Positions 1-7,459 of a stretch of 49,565 bases of DNA are shown piece after piece. The position numbers and the translations under genes were made by a program. This DNA comes from Myxococcaceae bacterium (lineage in GTDB: Bacteria > Myxococcota > Myxococcia > Myxococcales > Myxococcaceae), in contig JAEUJQ010000084.1 in assembly GCA_016793095.1 (NCBI GenBank), positions 1 to 49,565 of the forward strand. The letters are read 5' to 3'. The number at the start of each line of letters is the position of its first letter. The stretch's first letter is position 1. The notes below the pieces were generated by a model, which saw only the letters and a program-made list of their open reading frames with translations, was not told the origin of the DNA and searched no databases.

Positions 1-425
1 GACAGGCAGGTGGGAGCAAGCGGCGCGGCGGGGCGAAGCCGGCGATGAACGTGACGCCGCTCGTCGACGTGGTGCTCGTGCTGCTCATCATCTTCATGGT
101 GGTGACCCCGCAGATGGAGGCCGGCGTCTCGGTGACGCTGCCCAGCATCCTCAACCCCGACCAGGGCAACGGCTCGCTCGAGCCCACGACGGTGACGCTC
201 ACGAAGGACGGGCGCTTCTTCTTCGAGAAGGAAGAGCTCGCGGTGGACGCGCTGATGACGCGCCTGAAGGGCGTGCACGGCGCGAAGCCCGAGAGCCGGG
301 TGGTGCTCAAGGCGGACAAGGACCTCGAGTACGGGAAGGTGCGAACGCTCTTCAAGGCCTGCCAGGACATGGGCTTTCCGGGTGTCTCGCTGCAGGTCAT
401 CGACGTCGCGAACCGTCAGAGCTGA
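1..425 (+). CDS. exbD: ExbD/TolR-family biopolymer transport protein (5' end off the window)
   Basis: The frame is open from base 3 at the left edge, so the true start lies outside the window. Residues before the internal Met at 45 match the N-terminus of the next gene (SKRRGGAKPAMNVTPLVD), so only a few codons are missing. The single transmembrane helix carries the conserved Asp of the ExbD/TolR family (TPLVDVVLVLL), which in known homologues takes part in proton-driven energy transfer with ExbB/TolQ. A periplasmic domain of about 95 residues follows, ending in KACQDMGFPGVSLQVID as is usual for the family. The second exbD starts 9 bases after the stop and a TonB-dependent receptor lies downstream, so a role in energising outer-membrane uptake is likely. 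ExbB would be expected just upstream. The first 106 bases are identical to the equivalent part of the next gene. Confidence 0.93.
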   Translation, partial: QAGGSKRRGGAKPAMNVTPLVDVVLVLLIIFMVVTPQMEAGVSVTLPSILNPDQGNGSLEPTTVTLTKDGRFFFEKEELAVDALMTRLKGVHGAKPESRVVLKADKDLEYGKVRTLFKACQDMGFPGVSLQVIDVANRQS

Positions 426-556
426 GGCCCGCCCATGGGGATGAACGTCGGACAGGCAGGTGGGAGCAAGCGGCGCGGCGGGGCGAAGCCGGCGATGAAC
501 GTGACGCCGCTCGTCGACGTGGTGCTCGTGCTGCTCATCATCTTCATGGTGGTGAC
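1..556 (+). repeat. Direct repeat of at least 106 bp in the two exbD genes
   Basis: Bases 1-106 and 451-556 are identical. The first difference is c at 107 against g at 557, after which the genes diverge. The repeat begins at or before the window edge and covers the basic N-terminus and the transmembrane helix of both proteins. Identity including third codon positions in otherwise divergent paralogues points to gene conversion or a recent segmental copy. Confidence 0.9.
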
Positions 557-878
557 GCCGCTGCTCACAAAGCAGCTGTGGCTCAACGTGCCGCCGAAGC
601 CCGAAGACACGGCCGCCGCTCCGCCCCCCGACGTCGCGCCGCCCATCGTCGTGACGCTCGGAGCCGACGGCGTGACGAAGGTGAACAGCGAGGTAGTGCC
701 GCGAGCCGAGCTCGCCGGGCGGGTCCTTCGCATGGTGAACGCGCGGCCCGACAAGGTCGTCTTCTTCGACGCGGCGAGTGACGTGCCCTATGGCCGGGCG
801 CTCGAGGTGATGGACGCGGTGCGGGGCGGTGGGGTCGAGACGCTCGCGGTGCTGGCGGACGAGCTGCCCGCGCACTGA
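435..878 (+). CDS. exbD: ExbD/TolR-family biopolymer transport protein, second tandem copy
   Basis: This 147-residue protein has a short basic cytoplasmic N-terminus (SKRRGGAKP), one transmembrane helix with the conserved Asp in TPLVDVV, a Pro/Ala-rich stretch (PPKPEDTAAAPPPDVAPP) and a C-terminal periplasmic ExbD domain ending in VMDAVRGGGVETLAV. Length and layout fit the family. ATG 435 follows the stop of the first exbD by 9 bases; ATG 441 is an alternative start. Myxobacterial TonB loci often carry two exbD genes that may form mixed complexes with one ExbB; that is family knowledge, not shown here. The N-terminal half is nearly identical to the first copy, whereas the periplasmic domain is quite different, so the two probably contact different partners. 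Confidence 0.95.
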   Translation: MGMNVGQAGGSKRRGGAKPAMNVTPLVDVVLVLLIIFMVVTPLLTKQLWLNVPPKPEDTAAAPPPDVAPPIVVTLGADGVTKVNSEVVPRAELAGRVLRMVNARPDKVVFFDAASDVPYGRALEVMDAVRGGGVETLAVLADELPAH

Positions 879-1143
879 CGCGCCCCGCACCCGCCGCGAC
901 GGACCCACCAGTCGCGAGCGGCTCCTCGAGAGTGCACCGCGTTCGAACGCTCGACGCGAGCGCTCGCGACCGTCACCGCGCCCCCTCGACGTCTCGCCTC
1001 GTCGGCCGCCTCGCAGCTCGACCTCGTCGGCGCCTGCTGACACCCCGCCGTGACGCGCCGGGCGCACAGCCGTGACGGCCTGCTTGCGATGAAGTCACCC
1101 ACCCGAGCGGCGGCTGACACCACGCAGAACGAAACAGCGCAGC
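879..1143. other. Gap between exbD and the TonB-dependent receptor
   Basis: These 265 bases separate exbD from the receptor gene. I see no convincing ORF or strong hairpin. The last 80 bases are richer in A (a segment near gaacgaaacagcg just before the GTG) than the surroundings and probably hold the receptor promoter or leader, but I cannot place -35 and -10 boxes with confidence. Confidence 0.4.
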
Positions 1144-4100
1144 GTGAAGCTCACGCGTTCATGCTCGTTGGTCCTGCTGGTGCTCGCGGCCCCTGTCGCA
1201 CGGGCCCAGACGGAGTCACGCGACGACGCCGGCAGCGGGAGCGCCGCAGCCCTCAGCGCTCCCTTCGCGGCGAGTACGGGGTTGGAGGGCGCTGGCCAGC
1301 CCGACGCCGGGGCGGATGACGGGGGCGGGCTCGACGTCATCACTGCGGAGCCCTCGGCCGCTTCGCTGGCAGGAGACGCCCGCCTCGACGCGGGCACACG
1401 GCCCGGCTCCGACGGAGCTGGAGGAGCCCGAGAGGAGGCCGCACCGAAGAAGAAGGCGCTGCCGAAGAACTTCGTCGGCATCGTCGGTCGGGTGACGGAC
1501 GCGCAGACGGGCGAGGGCCTCATCGAGGCCACCGTGAAGGTCGTCGCCGGCGGCAAGAAGAGCGTGCTCACGGACCTCGACGGCGAGTTCCGCCTCAAGC
1601 TGCCGCCGGGCGTCTACGACCTGCGCGTCTTCTACGCGCTCTACGAAGGGCGTCGCGTGCAGGGCGTCGAGGTGAAGGCCGGCCTGGTGACGACCATCGA
1701 CGTGGCGCTCGAGGCGAAGTCCACGGCCATCAAGGAGGTCGTCGTCGAGGCCAGGGCCGACAAGCGCAACGAGACGGCGCTCTTGCAGGAGCGGAAGAAG
1801 GCGACGGTGGTGCAGGACTCCATCGGCGCGCAGGAGATGGCCCGCACGCCGGACGCGAACGCGGGTGAAGCGGCGAAGCGCGTCGTCGGCGTCACGCTCG
1901 TGGGCGGGAAGTACGTCTTCGTGCGTGGCCTCGGTGGGCGCTACGTGCAGACGCTCCTCAACGGCACCTTGATGCCGACCCCCGAGCCCGACGAGCCGGG
2001 CGTTCCGCTCGACCTCTTCCCCACCTCGCTGGTGTCGAACCTGAACGTCGTCAAGACATACTCGCCGGACCTGCCGGCGCAGTTCGGCGGCGGCTCCCTC
2101 ACCGTCGACACCGCCACCTTCCCGACGCAGCTCGAGGTGAAGGCGCGCGTCGGCGGCGGCGGAGACTCCGCCACGACCTTCCAGGCGCGCCCCTCGGCGC
2201 CGTCGTCGGTTGGAGAGGCCTTCGGCTTCCGCGACCCGACGCGCGACCTGCCGGCCGTCTTCCCCGGCGACCGCCCCTTCCAGCAGTCGGTGGACCCGAC
2301 GCGCCCGGGCGTGAGCGCCGAGACGCAGCAGGCGGGTGGCCGCGCGCTGCCGAACCGGTGGACGCCGGGCTCCGTGAGCGCGTCACCCAACGGCACCGTT
2401 GGCGCGCAGGTGGGCAACACCATCAAGCTCGGTGACGAGCGCCGGCTCGGCTACCTCTTCGCGGCGCAGTGGGCGCGCAAGGAGCGCACGCGGCGCATCT
2501 TCGTCGCCGACGTCTCGGGCTCCGAGGGCACCCTCGAGGTCGAGAACCCGACCGACTCCCTCATCTCGTCCGTCAACGCCTCGACGTCGGTGCTGGGCAA
2601 CCTCGGCTTCCAGCTCAACCGTGACAACGAGGTGAACCTGCTCGTGCTGGGCCTCACCAACGCCGAGAACCAGGCCGTCACCGCCGCCGGGCCCGAGACG
2701 TTGTCGGCCATGCAGGACCAGGTGAACAACCGGCTGCAGTTCATCCAACGACAGCTGCTCTTCACGCAGCTCAAGGGCTTCCACCGGCTCAACGGCCTCG
2801 CCGACCTCGAGGTCGAGTGGCAGGGCAACTACGGGCGCGTGCAGCGCAGCGAACCCGACATTCGCGACTCGCGCTACTTCGTCTCTCCCGACACGCGCGA
2901 GCTGAACCTGCGCCTTCAGCCGAACTCCGCCGAGCGCTTCTTCCTCGGCCTCGCGGAGGACTCGGGCGGAGGCACCGCGTCGGCGACGCTCCCCTGGCGC
3001 GGCTTCCGCTTCAAGGGGGGCGGCTTTGGCCAGTACCAGGCGCGGCGCTTCGACGGGCGCCGCTTCCGCTTCTTCGAGCTGCGCCGGCCGACGCCGAGCG
3101 GCCTCGCCGAGGACGTGCTGACGAGCGACCGCATCGGCCCCGGCGCCGGCACCCAGTTCTTCCTCGCCGAGAGCACGCTCGCGCAGGACTCGTACACCTC
3201 GACGCTCGCGCTCTTCGGCGGCTTCGGCCTCGTCGAGTGGAAGGCGACCGAGTGGCTGCGCGCGCAGGCGGGCGTTCGCTACGAGGGCTCGCGGCAGTCG
3301 GTGGCCGTCTTCAGCCCCTTCGCGACCGACGCGAACGCGCGCGAGGCCATCGTGCGCGAGTACCACAGCCCGGTGCCGTCGCTGAGCGTGACGGCGTCGC
3401 CGCTGCCCACCCTCAACCTGCGCGCGGCCTACGCGTCCACCGTCGCGCGGCCCAGCTTCCGCGAGCTGTCGCCCTTCATCTTCTTCGACATGGTGCGCCG
3501 CCGGAACGTCGCCGGGAACCCCGAGCTGCTGCTCACCACCATTCACCACGCCGACCTGCGCGCCGAGTGGTTCCCCACGGACACCGAGGTCTTCGCGGTC
3601 TCGGTCTTCGGCAAGCAGTTCATCCGCCCCATCGAGCGGGTCGTCATCGGCCAGGGCTCGAACTTCGACTTCGGCTTCCGCAACGCCGACGGCGCGCAGC
3701 TGGCGGGCGTCGAGCTCGAGGCGCGCACGTCGCTCGGGCGCCTCACGCACGCGCTCAAAGACGTGCGGCTCGGCGGGAACACGTCGTTCATCTGGTCGCG
3801 CGTGCAGCTGGCGAACACGCCAGGGCAGCTCGGCAACCGCAACCGCCCGCTGCAGGGCCAGGCGCCGTGGGCGGTGAATGCCTTCATCACCTGGGCGAAG
3901 CCCGAGTGGGGCAGCGAGCTGGGCGTGTTCTACAACGTGTCCGGCCCGGAGATCTCCGAGGTGGCCGTCGCGCCGCTGCCCGACTTCGTCACCCAGCCCG
4001 TCCACAAGCTCGACGTCACGTACTCCCAGTCGTTCGGCCCCGGCTTCCAGTTGAAGCTGGGGGTCGCCAACGCGCTCAACCAGCAGCTCCGCATTCAGCA

Positions 4101-4185
4101 GGCAGACGTCGAGGTGTTCCGCGAACAGCTCGGCGTTCAGTTCAACGCATCGTTGGCCTGGACGATGCCCACCACCAGGAAGTGA
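1144..4185 (+). CDS. TonB-dependent outer-membrane receptor with N-terminal carboxypeptidase-regulatory-like domain
   Basis: A 1013-residue protein starting at GTG 1144, the first start that gives a proper signal peptide (SLVLLVLAAPVARAQ). A low-complexity Ala/Gly/Asp segment follows, then a beta-sandwich of the CarboxypepD_reg type at about residues 111-192 (GRVTDAQTGEGLIEATVKV, DGEFRLKLPPG). Next is a plug domain (about 215-330) with VFVRGLGGRYVQTLLNG and DLPAQFGGGSL, then a long beta-barrel. The C-terminal strand (FNASLAWTMPTTRK) extends a few residues past the usual final aromatic. This build (CarboxypepD_reg, plug, barrel) is common in myxobacterial and Bacteroidota receptors for large substrates; the substrate cannot be told. 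It follows two exbD genes and lies 3 bases before a surface-lipoprotein gene, suggesting a transport operon in which the lipoprotein may be a partner. No Fur-like site was seen. Confidence 0.92.
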   Translation: MKLTRSCSLVLLVLAAPVARAQTESRDDAGSGSAAALSAPFAASTGLEGAGQPDAGADDGGGLDVITAEPSAASLAGDARLDAGTRPGSDGAGGAREEAAPKKKALPKNFVGIVGRVTDAQTGEGLIEATVKVVAGGKKSVLTDLDGEFRLKLPPGVYDLRVFYALYEGRRVQGVEVKAGLVTTIDVALEAKSTAIKEVVVEARADKRNETALLQERKKATVVQDSIGAQEMARTPDANAGEAAKRVVGVTLVGGKYVFVRGLGGRYVQTLLNGTLMPTPEPDEPGVPLDLFPTSLVSNLNVVKTYSPDLPAQFGGGSLTVDTATFPTQLEVKARVGGGGDSATTFQARPSAPSSVGEAFGFRDPTRDLPAVFPGDRPFQQSVDPTRPGVSAETQQAGGRALPNRWTPGSVSASPNGTVGAQVGNTIKLGDERRLGYLFAAQWARKERTRRIFVADVSGSEGTLEVENPTDSLISSVNASTSVLGNLGFQLNRDNEVNLLVLGLTNAENQAVTAAGPETLSAMQDQVNNRLQFIQRQLLFTQLKGFHRLNGLADLEVEWQGNYGRVQRSEPDIRDSRYFVSPDTRELNLRLQPNSAERFFLGLAEDSGGGTASATLPWRGFRFKGGGFGQYQARRFDGRRFRFFELRRPTPSGLAEDVLTSDRIGPGAGTQFFLAESTLAQDSYTSTLALFGGFGLVEWKATEWLRAQAGVRYEGSRQSVAVFSPFATDANAREAIVREYHSPVPSLSVTASPLPTLNLRAAYASTVARPSFRELSPFIFFDMVRRRNVAGNPELLLTTIHHADLRAEWFPTDTEVFAVSVFGKQFIRPIERVVIGQGSNFDFGFRNADGAQLAGVELEARTSLGRLTHALKDVRLGGNTSFIWSRVQLANTPGQLGNRNRPLQGQAPWAVNAFITWAKPEWGSELGVFYNVSGPEISEVAVAPLPDFVTQPVHKLDVTYSQSFGPGFQLKLGVANALNQQLRIQQADVEVFREQLGVQFNASLAWTMPTTRK

Positions 4186-4188
4186 CCC

Positions 4189-5547
4189 ATGCGCAACACC
4201 CTCCTCGCCGTGCTGGCGGGCCTTGGCCTCACCGCGTGCCCCGCCCAGAACACCATGATGCCGCCGGGCAGCACCGGCGGCGGCACCGCTCAACCCACCC
4301 TCATCGACGTCACCACCGCCATCACGGCCGACACCACGTGGACGAAGGACAAGAAGTACATCCTGAAGAGCATCATCCACGTCGACGGCGCGGTGCTCAC
4401 CATCGAGCCCGGCACCACCATCGCCGGTGAGCGGGGCTCAGCCCTCGTCATCACCCGCTCGGGCCAGCTCATCGCCGAGGGCACGGCGGCCGCGCCCATC
4501 GTCTTCACCGCGAACTACCCCGAGGGCATGCGCGGCGTCGGCAACAACAACTGGGGCGGCGTGCTGCTCAACGGCAAGGCGGCCGTCAACGTCACCGGTG
4601 GTGACAACAAGGCCGAGGGCCTCGCCGACGAGCCCCGCAACCGGTACGGCGGCGGCGCGACGCCCGACAACGCGCACTCCTGCGGCCGCCTCAAGTACGT
4701 GCGCATCGAGTTCGCCGGCCAGCCGCTGTCGGCCAACGACGAGCTGAACGGCCTCACCCTCAACGCCTGTGGCACCGGGACGGTGGTGGACTACGTGCAG
4801 GTGCACCGCGGCATCGACGACGGCGTCGAGCTGTTCGGCGGCTCCGTCAACCTCAAGCACCTCGTCATCAGCGGCTCCGACGACGACGGGCTCGACTGGG
4901 ACCAGGGCTGGACGGGCAAGGCGCAGTTCCTCGTGGTGCAGCAGCTGCCCGGCCGCGGCAACCATGGCATCGAGGCGGACAGCAACCGCGCCTCGCAGGA
5001 CGCGATGCCCCGCTCGAACCCGACCCTCTCCAACCTCACCCTCATCGGGCGCGCGCCCGACTCGTCGGATCCGGGTGAAGGCCGCAGCCGCGGCCTGAGC
5101 TTCCGCGTCGGCACGGCCGGAGCCCTGCACAACGTCATCGTCTCCAACTTCAACGACTGGGCGATGTTCGTCGATGGGTCGAACAGCCAGGCGCGGTGGA
5201 CCGACGGCTCGCTCGTGGTGAAGAACAGCATCTTCTTCAAGAACCCGATGGCGGCCTTCCAGAACGTGCGCCCGTCGAACCTCGCCGACGGCGGCGTGGT
5301 GGCCGACAACTTCGACGAGGAGATGGCGCTGCTGACGCCGTCGCTGTCGAACCGGCAGGTGGACCCGCTGCTCCCCATGGCCACCGCCGTCACGCAGCCC
5401 GTCTTCAAGCCGTTGATGGACTCGCCCGCGCTGATGGGCGGCGCGACGCCTCCCGGTGACGGCTTCTTCGACACCTCCGCCACGTTCGTCGGCGCCATCG
5501 GCGCGACGGACTGGACGTCGGGCTGGACCGCGTTCCCCGAGAACTGA
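4189..5547 (+). CDS. Beta-helix surface lipoprotein, probable partner of the TonB-dependent receptor
   Basis: A 452-residue protein with a signal peptide ending in lipobox LTAC (Cys17). A Gly/Thr linker is followed by a repetitive fold with turns such as AVLTIEPGTTIAGERGSALV, HLVISGSDDDGLDWDQG and NVIVSNFNDWAMFVDG, typical of right-handed parallel beta-helix proteins found beside TonB receptors. The start is only 3 bases after the receptor stop, so the two are almost certainly co-transcribed and translationally linked. Family knowledge suggests an exported outer-membrane lipoprotein; binding or capture of the receptor's substrate is inference from position. A related lipoprotein lies on the other strand at 9291-10688. 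No catalytic residues can be assigned. Confidence 0.85.
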   Translation: MRNTLLAVLAGLGLTACPAQNTMMPPGSTGGGTAQPTLIDVTTAITADTTWTKDKKYILKSIIHVDGAVLTIEPGTTIAGERGSALVITRSGQLIAEGTAAAPIVFTANYPEGMRGVGNNNWGGVLLNGKAAVNVTGGDNKAEGLADEPRNRYGGGATPDNAHSCGRLKYVRIEFAGQPLSANDELNGLTLNACGTGTVVDYVQVHRGIDDGVELFGGSVNLKHLVISGSDDDGLDWDQGWTGKAQFLVVQQLPGRGNHGIEADSNRASQDAMPRSNPTLSNLTLIGRAPDSSDPGEGRSRGLSFRVGTAGALHNVIVSNFNDWAMFVDGSNSQARWTDGSLVVKNSIFFKNPMAAFQNVRPSNLADGGVVADNFDEEMALLTPSLSNRQVDPLLPMATAVTQPVFKPLMDSPALMGGATPPGDGFFDTSATFVGAIGATDWTSGWTAFPEN

Positions 5548-5581
5548 GGCGCCATCGGACGACGAGTCCGGTGGTGCCTCA
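5545..5581 (+). terminator. Long hairpin at the end of the TonB-receptor operon
   Basis: The 16-base arms 5545-5560 (TGAGGCGCCATCGGAC) and 5566-5581 pair along their full length around a 5-base loop (GACGA), with two G-U pairs and no mismatch. The left arm begins at the lipoprotein stop codon. No T-run follows, so it may act with Rho or as an mRNA 3'-end stabiliser rather than as a classical intrinsic terminator. The opposing kinase gene ends at 5664. Confidence 0.75.
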
Positions 5582-5663
5582 TGGCCGGCGTGCTCGTCAC
5601 GAAGGCGCGGCTCTACGGGTCCGCCTCTGACTGATGGTTCCGACGAGGGCGCGATTCGGCCGC

Positions 5664-7403
5664 TCAGTGGTCGTTCCAGCGCTGCGCGGCGACGTTGTAC
5701 GTCAGCTTGCGCGTGTCGTCGGGTCGCACCGAGCCTCGCCAGGTCGGCGAGAGGCTGCCATCGCCCAGCCGCACCACGACCGTGTACACCCCAGAGGGGA
5801 CCTTCCCGTTGAGCGGCGGCGAGTCTTCGAGGTTCTTCGCGCCGCGCACCACCACCTTCGCACCGGCGTCGTTGCCCACCACGGTGATGCGAATGGTGCC
5901 GATGCCGTCTGGAATCGTGTCTTCGACGGGCGGCGGAGGCGCCTTCACCTCGAGCGGCTTCGGGTCCGGCTTCTCGGGAGGCGGAGGCCTCGACGGCGGC
6001 GTCGTCTTGGCGAGCAGCGGCTTCTTCGGCTCGACAGGGCGCGGGCTGGTGAGATCGAACTCTGGCGGGGGCTCGACGGGCGTCGCCACTTCGACCGGCT
6101 TCACCACGGGCTTCTTCGGCTCCGGCTTGCGGGGCTCAGGGTCCACTCTGACGGGCTCGACCTGCACCACGGGTGTCTCGACCGAGATCTCGGGCTCGCT
6201 CGACTTTCCGAACAGCAGCAGCGTGCCGAAGACGCCGACGAGCGCGGCCGCGGCGAAGGGCACGACGAAGAGCGCCTTGTTCGACTTCTGCTGCCGCCTG
6301 GCCGCGGGCACCCGCTCGGTGTTGTGGCCGCGCTGGTCCGACGGGGTCGGCTGGAGCCCGGTCGCCGAGAGGCCCGAGAACGGCGCCGGCACCACTCCCG
6401 CCTTCGCGTGCGCGTCCGACGGCGCGGCCACGATGGCCGGGAACGCCGAGCTGCGCGTGCCACCCGAGGCGGTGATCTCTCCATCGACGTCCACGTAGCC
6501 GAGCAGCGCCGACTGCCCGACCCGGAAGCCCGAGTCGAAGGCCGCCTTCTCGAGGGCCTCCCGCAGCTCGCGCGCCGTCTGGTAGCGCTCGTCGGGCTTG
6601 AGCATGAGCGCCCGCCGCACCACGTCGTAGAACGGGGCCGGCAGCCCGGGGAAGACGTCGTCCAGGTCCTGCCACTGGCCGCGGACCAGCGCCGCGTGCC
6701 GCTCGCCGTGCGTCTTGTGATCGTCGAACGGGGTCGAGCCCGACGCGAGCTTGTAGAGCGTGACCCCGAGCGAGAAGAGGTCGCTGCGCCCGTCGAGCTT
6801 CTTCCCCATCGCCTGCTCGGGCGAGAAGTAGCCGGCCTTACCCTTGGTGACGCCCGGCATGGTGAGGTTGCGGTTGGTGGCGGCCTTCGCGATGCCGAAG
6901 TCGATGAGCTTCAGGCTGCCGGTCGCCGACAGCAGCAGGTTGTGCGGCGAGACGTCGCGGTGAACGAGCCCGGCAGAGCCGCCCTCGGTCTTCAGCGCGT
7001 GCACCGCCTCGAGCGCGCTCGCCGTCCAGATGCCGATGGCGAAGAGGGCCTCGTCCGAGAACCGCTCTCCGTGGTCGCGCAGCGTGCGGTTGATGGTGGC
7101 CAGCGTCTCGCCAGGCACCAGCTCCATCGCCATGTAGAGCAGCCCGTCGTCGCTCTCTCCCACGTCGTAGATCTGCGCGATGTTCGGGTGGCTGAGGGTG
7201 CAGGCGGTGCGCGCCTCGTCGAGGAACATCTCGCGGAAGTCGGGAGACTCCGAGTACTCGGGCCGAATCACCTTCACCGCGACCGGTCGAGTGATGCCCT
7301 TGGTGAGCTCCTGGTCCGCCCGGTACACCTCGGCCATGCCGCCCTGCGCCAGCAGGCGGCTGATGGTGTAGCGGCCGACTCTGGTGCCAGCTTCGAGAGC
7401 CAC
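5664..7403 (-). CDS. Membrane-anchored Ser/Thr protein kinase (PASTA-less, Pro-rich extracytoplasmic region)
   Basis: A 579-residue protein with a GTG start at 7403. The N-terminal kinase domain (about 11-290) shows VAVKV (Lys44), HRD (148-150), DFG (168-170) and the APE-like SPEQ. Two departures from the textbook are visible: the glycine loop reads LLAQGGMAEVY, and the catalytic loop reads HRDVSPHN, with Ser where most kinases have Lys. HRDVSPHN is frequent in myxobacterial Pkn proteins, so I do not take it as inactivation. A linker, a TM helix (about 377-399), a Pro/Lys-rich segment and a C-terminal PEGA-like beta domain (from about 500) follow. A small hairpin at 7438-7452 separates it from the upstream histidine kinase gene on the same strand, so co-transcription is possible but not certain. 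Confidence 0.93.
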   Translation of the reverse strand: MALEAGTRVGRYTISRLLAQGGMAEVYRADQELTKGITRPVAVKVIRPEYSESPDFREMFLDEARTACTLSHPNIAQIYDVGESDDGLLYMAMELVPGETLATINRTLRDHGERFSDEALFAIGIWTASALEAVHALKTEGGSAGLVHRDVSPHNLLLSATGSLKLIDFGIAKAATNRNLTMPGVTKGKAGYFSPEQAMGKKLDGRSDLFSLGVTLYKLASGSTPFDDHKTHGERHAALVRGQWQDLDDVFPGLPAPFYDVVRRALMLKPDERYQTARELREALEKAAFDSGFRVGQSALLGYVDVDGEITASGGTRSSAFPAIVAAPSDAHAKAGVVPAPFSGLSATGLQPTPSDQRGHNTERVPAARRQQKSNKALFVVPFAAAALVGVFGTLLLFGKSSEPEISVETPVVQVEPVRVDPEPRKPEPKKPVVKPVEVATPVEPPPEFDLTSPRPVEPKKPLLAKTTPPSRPPPPEKPDPKPLEVKAPPPPVEDTIPDGIGTIRITVVGNDAGAKVVVRGAKNLEDSPPLNGKVPSGVYTVVVRLGDGSLSPTWRGSVRPDDTRKLTYNVAAQRWNDH

Positions 7404-7437
7404 GGAGCGTTGGGCCGTAGCATACCTTCAGTCACGC

Positions 7438-7452
7438 CCGACACGCTGTCGG
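7438..7452. terminator. Small hairpin between the two kinase genes
   Basis: CCGACA, a CGC loop and TGTCGG form a perfect 6-bp stem in the 56-base gap between the histidine kinase stop (7460) and the Ser/Thr kinase start (7403). There is no T-run. It may be an attenuating or mRNA-processing element, or have no role. Confidence 0.35.
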
Positions 7453-7459
7453 CGCCCCG

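Noticed and set aside
2383-4380. Long minus-strand open frame opposite the TonB receptor, and similar ones opposite Lhr and SbtA
   Set aside because: Arg/Ala/Glu-rich shadow translations without recognisable motifs; the plus or opposite-strand genes are secure.
5664-7403. Ser in place of the catalytic-loop Lys (HRDVSPHN) as proof of a pseudokinase
   Set aside because: This variant is frequent in myxobacterial Ser/Thr kinases and the HRD Asp, DFG and VAVK Lys are intact.
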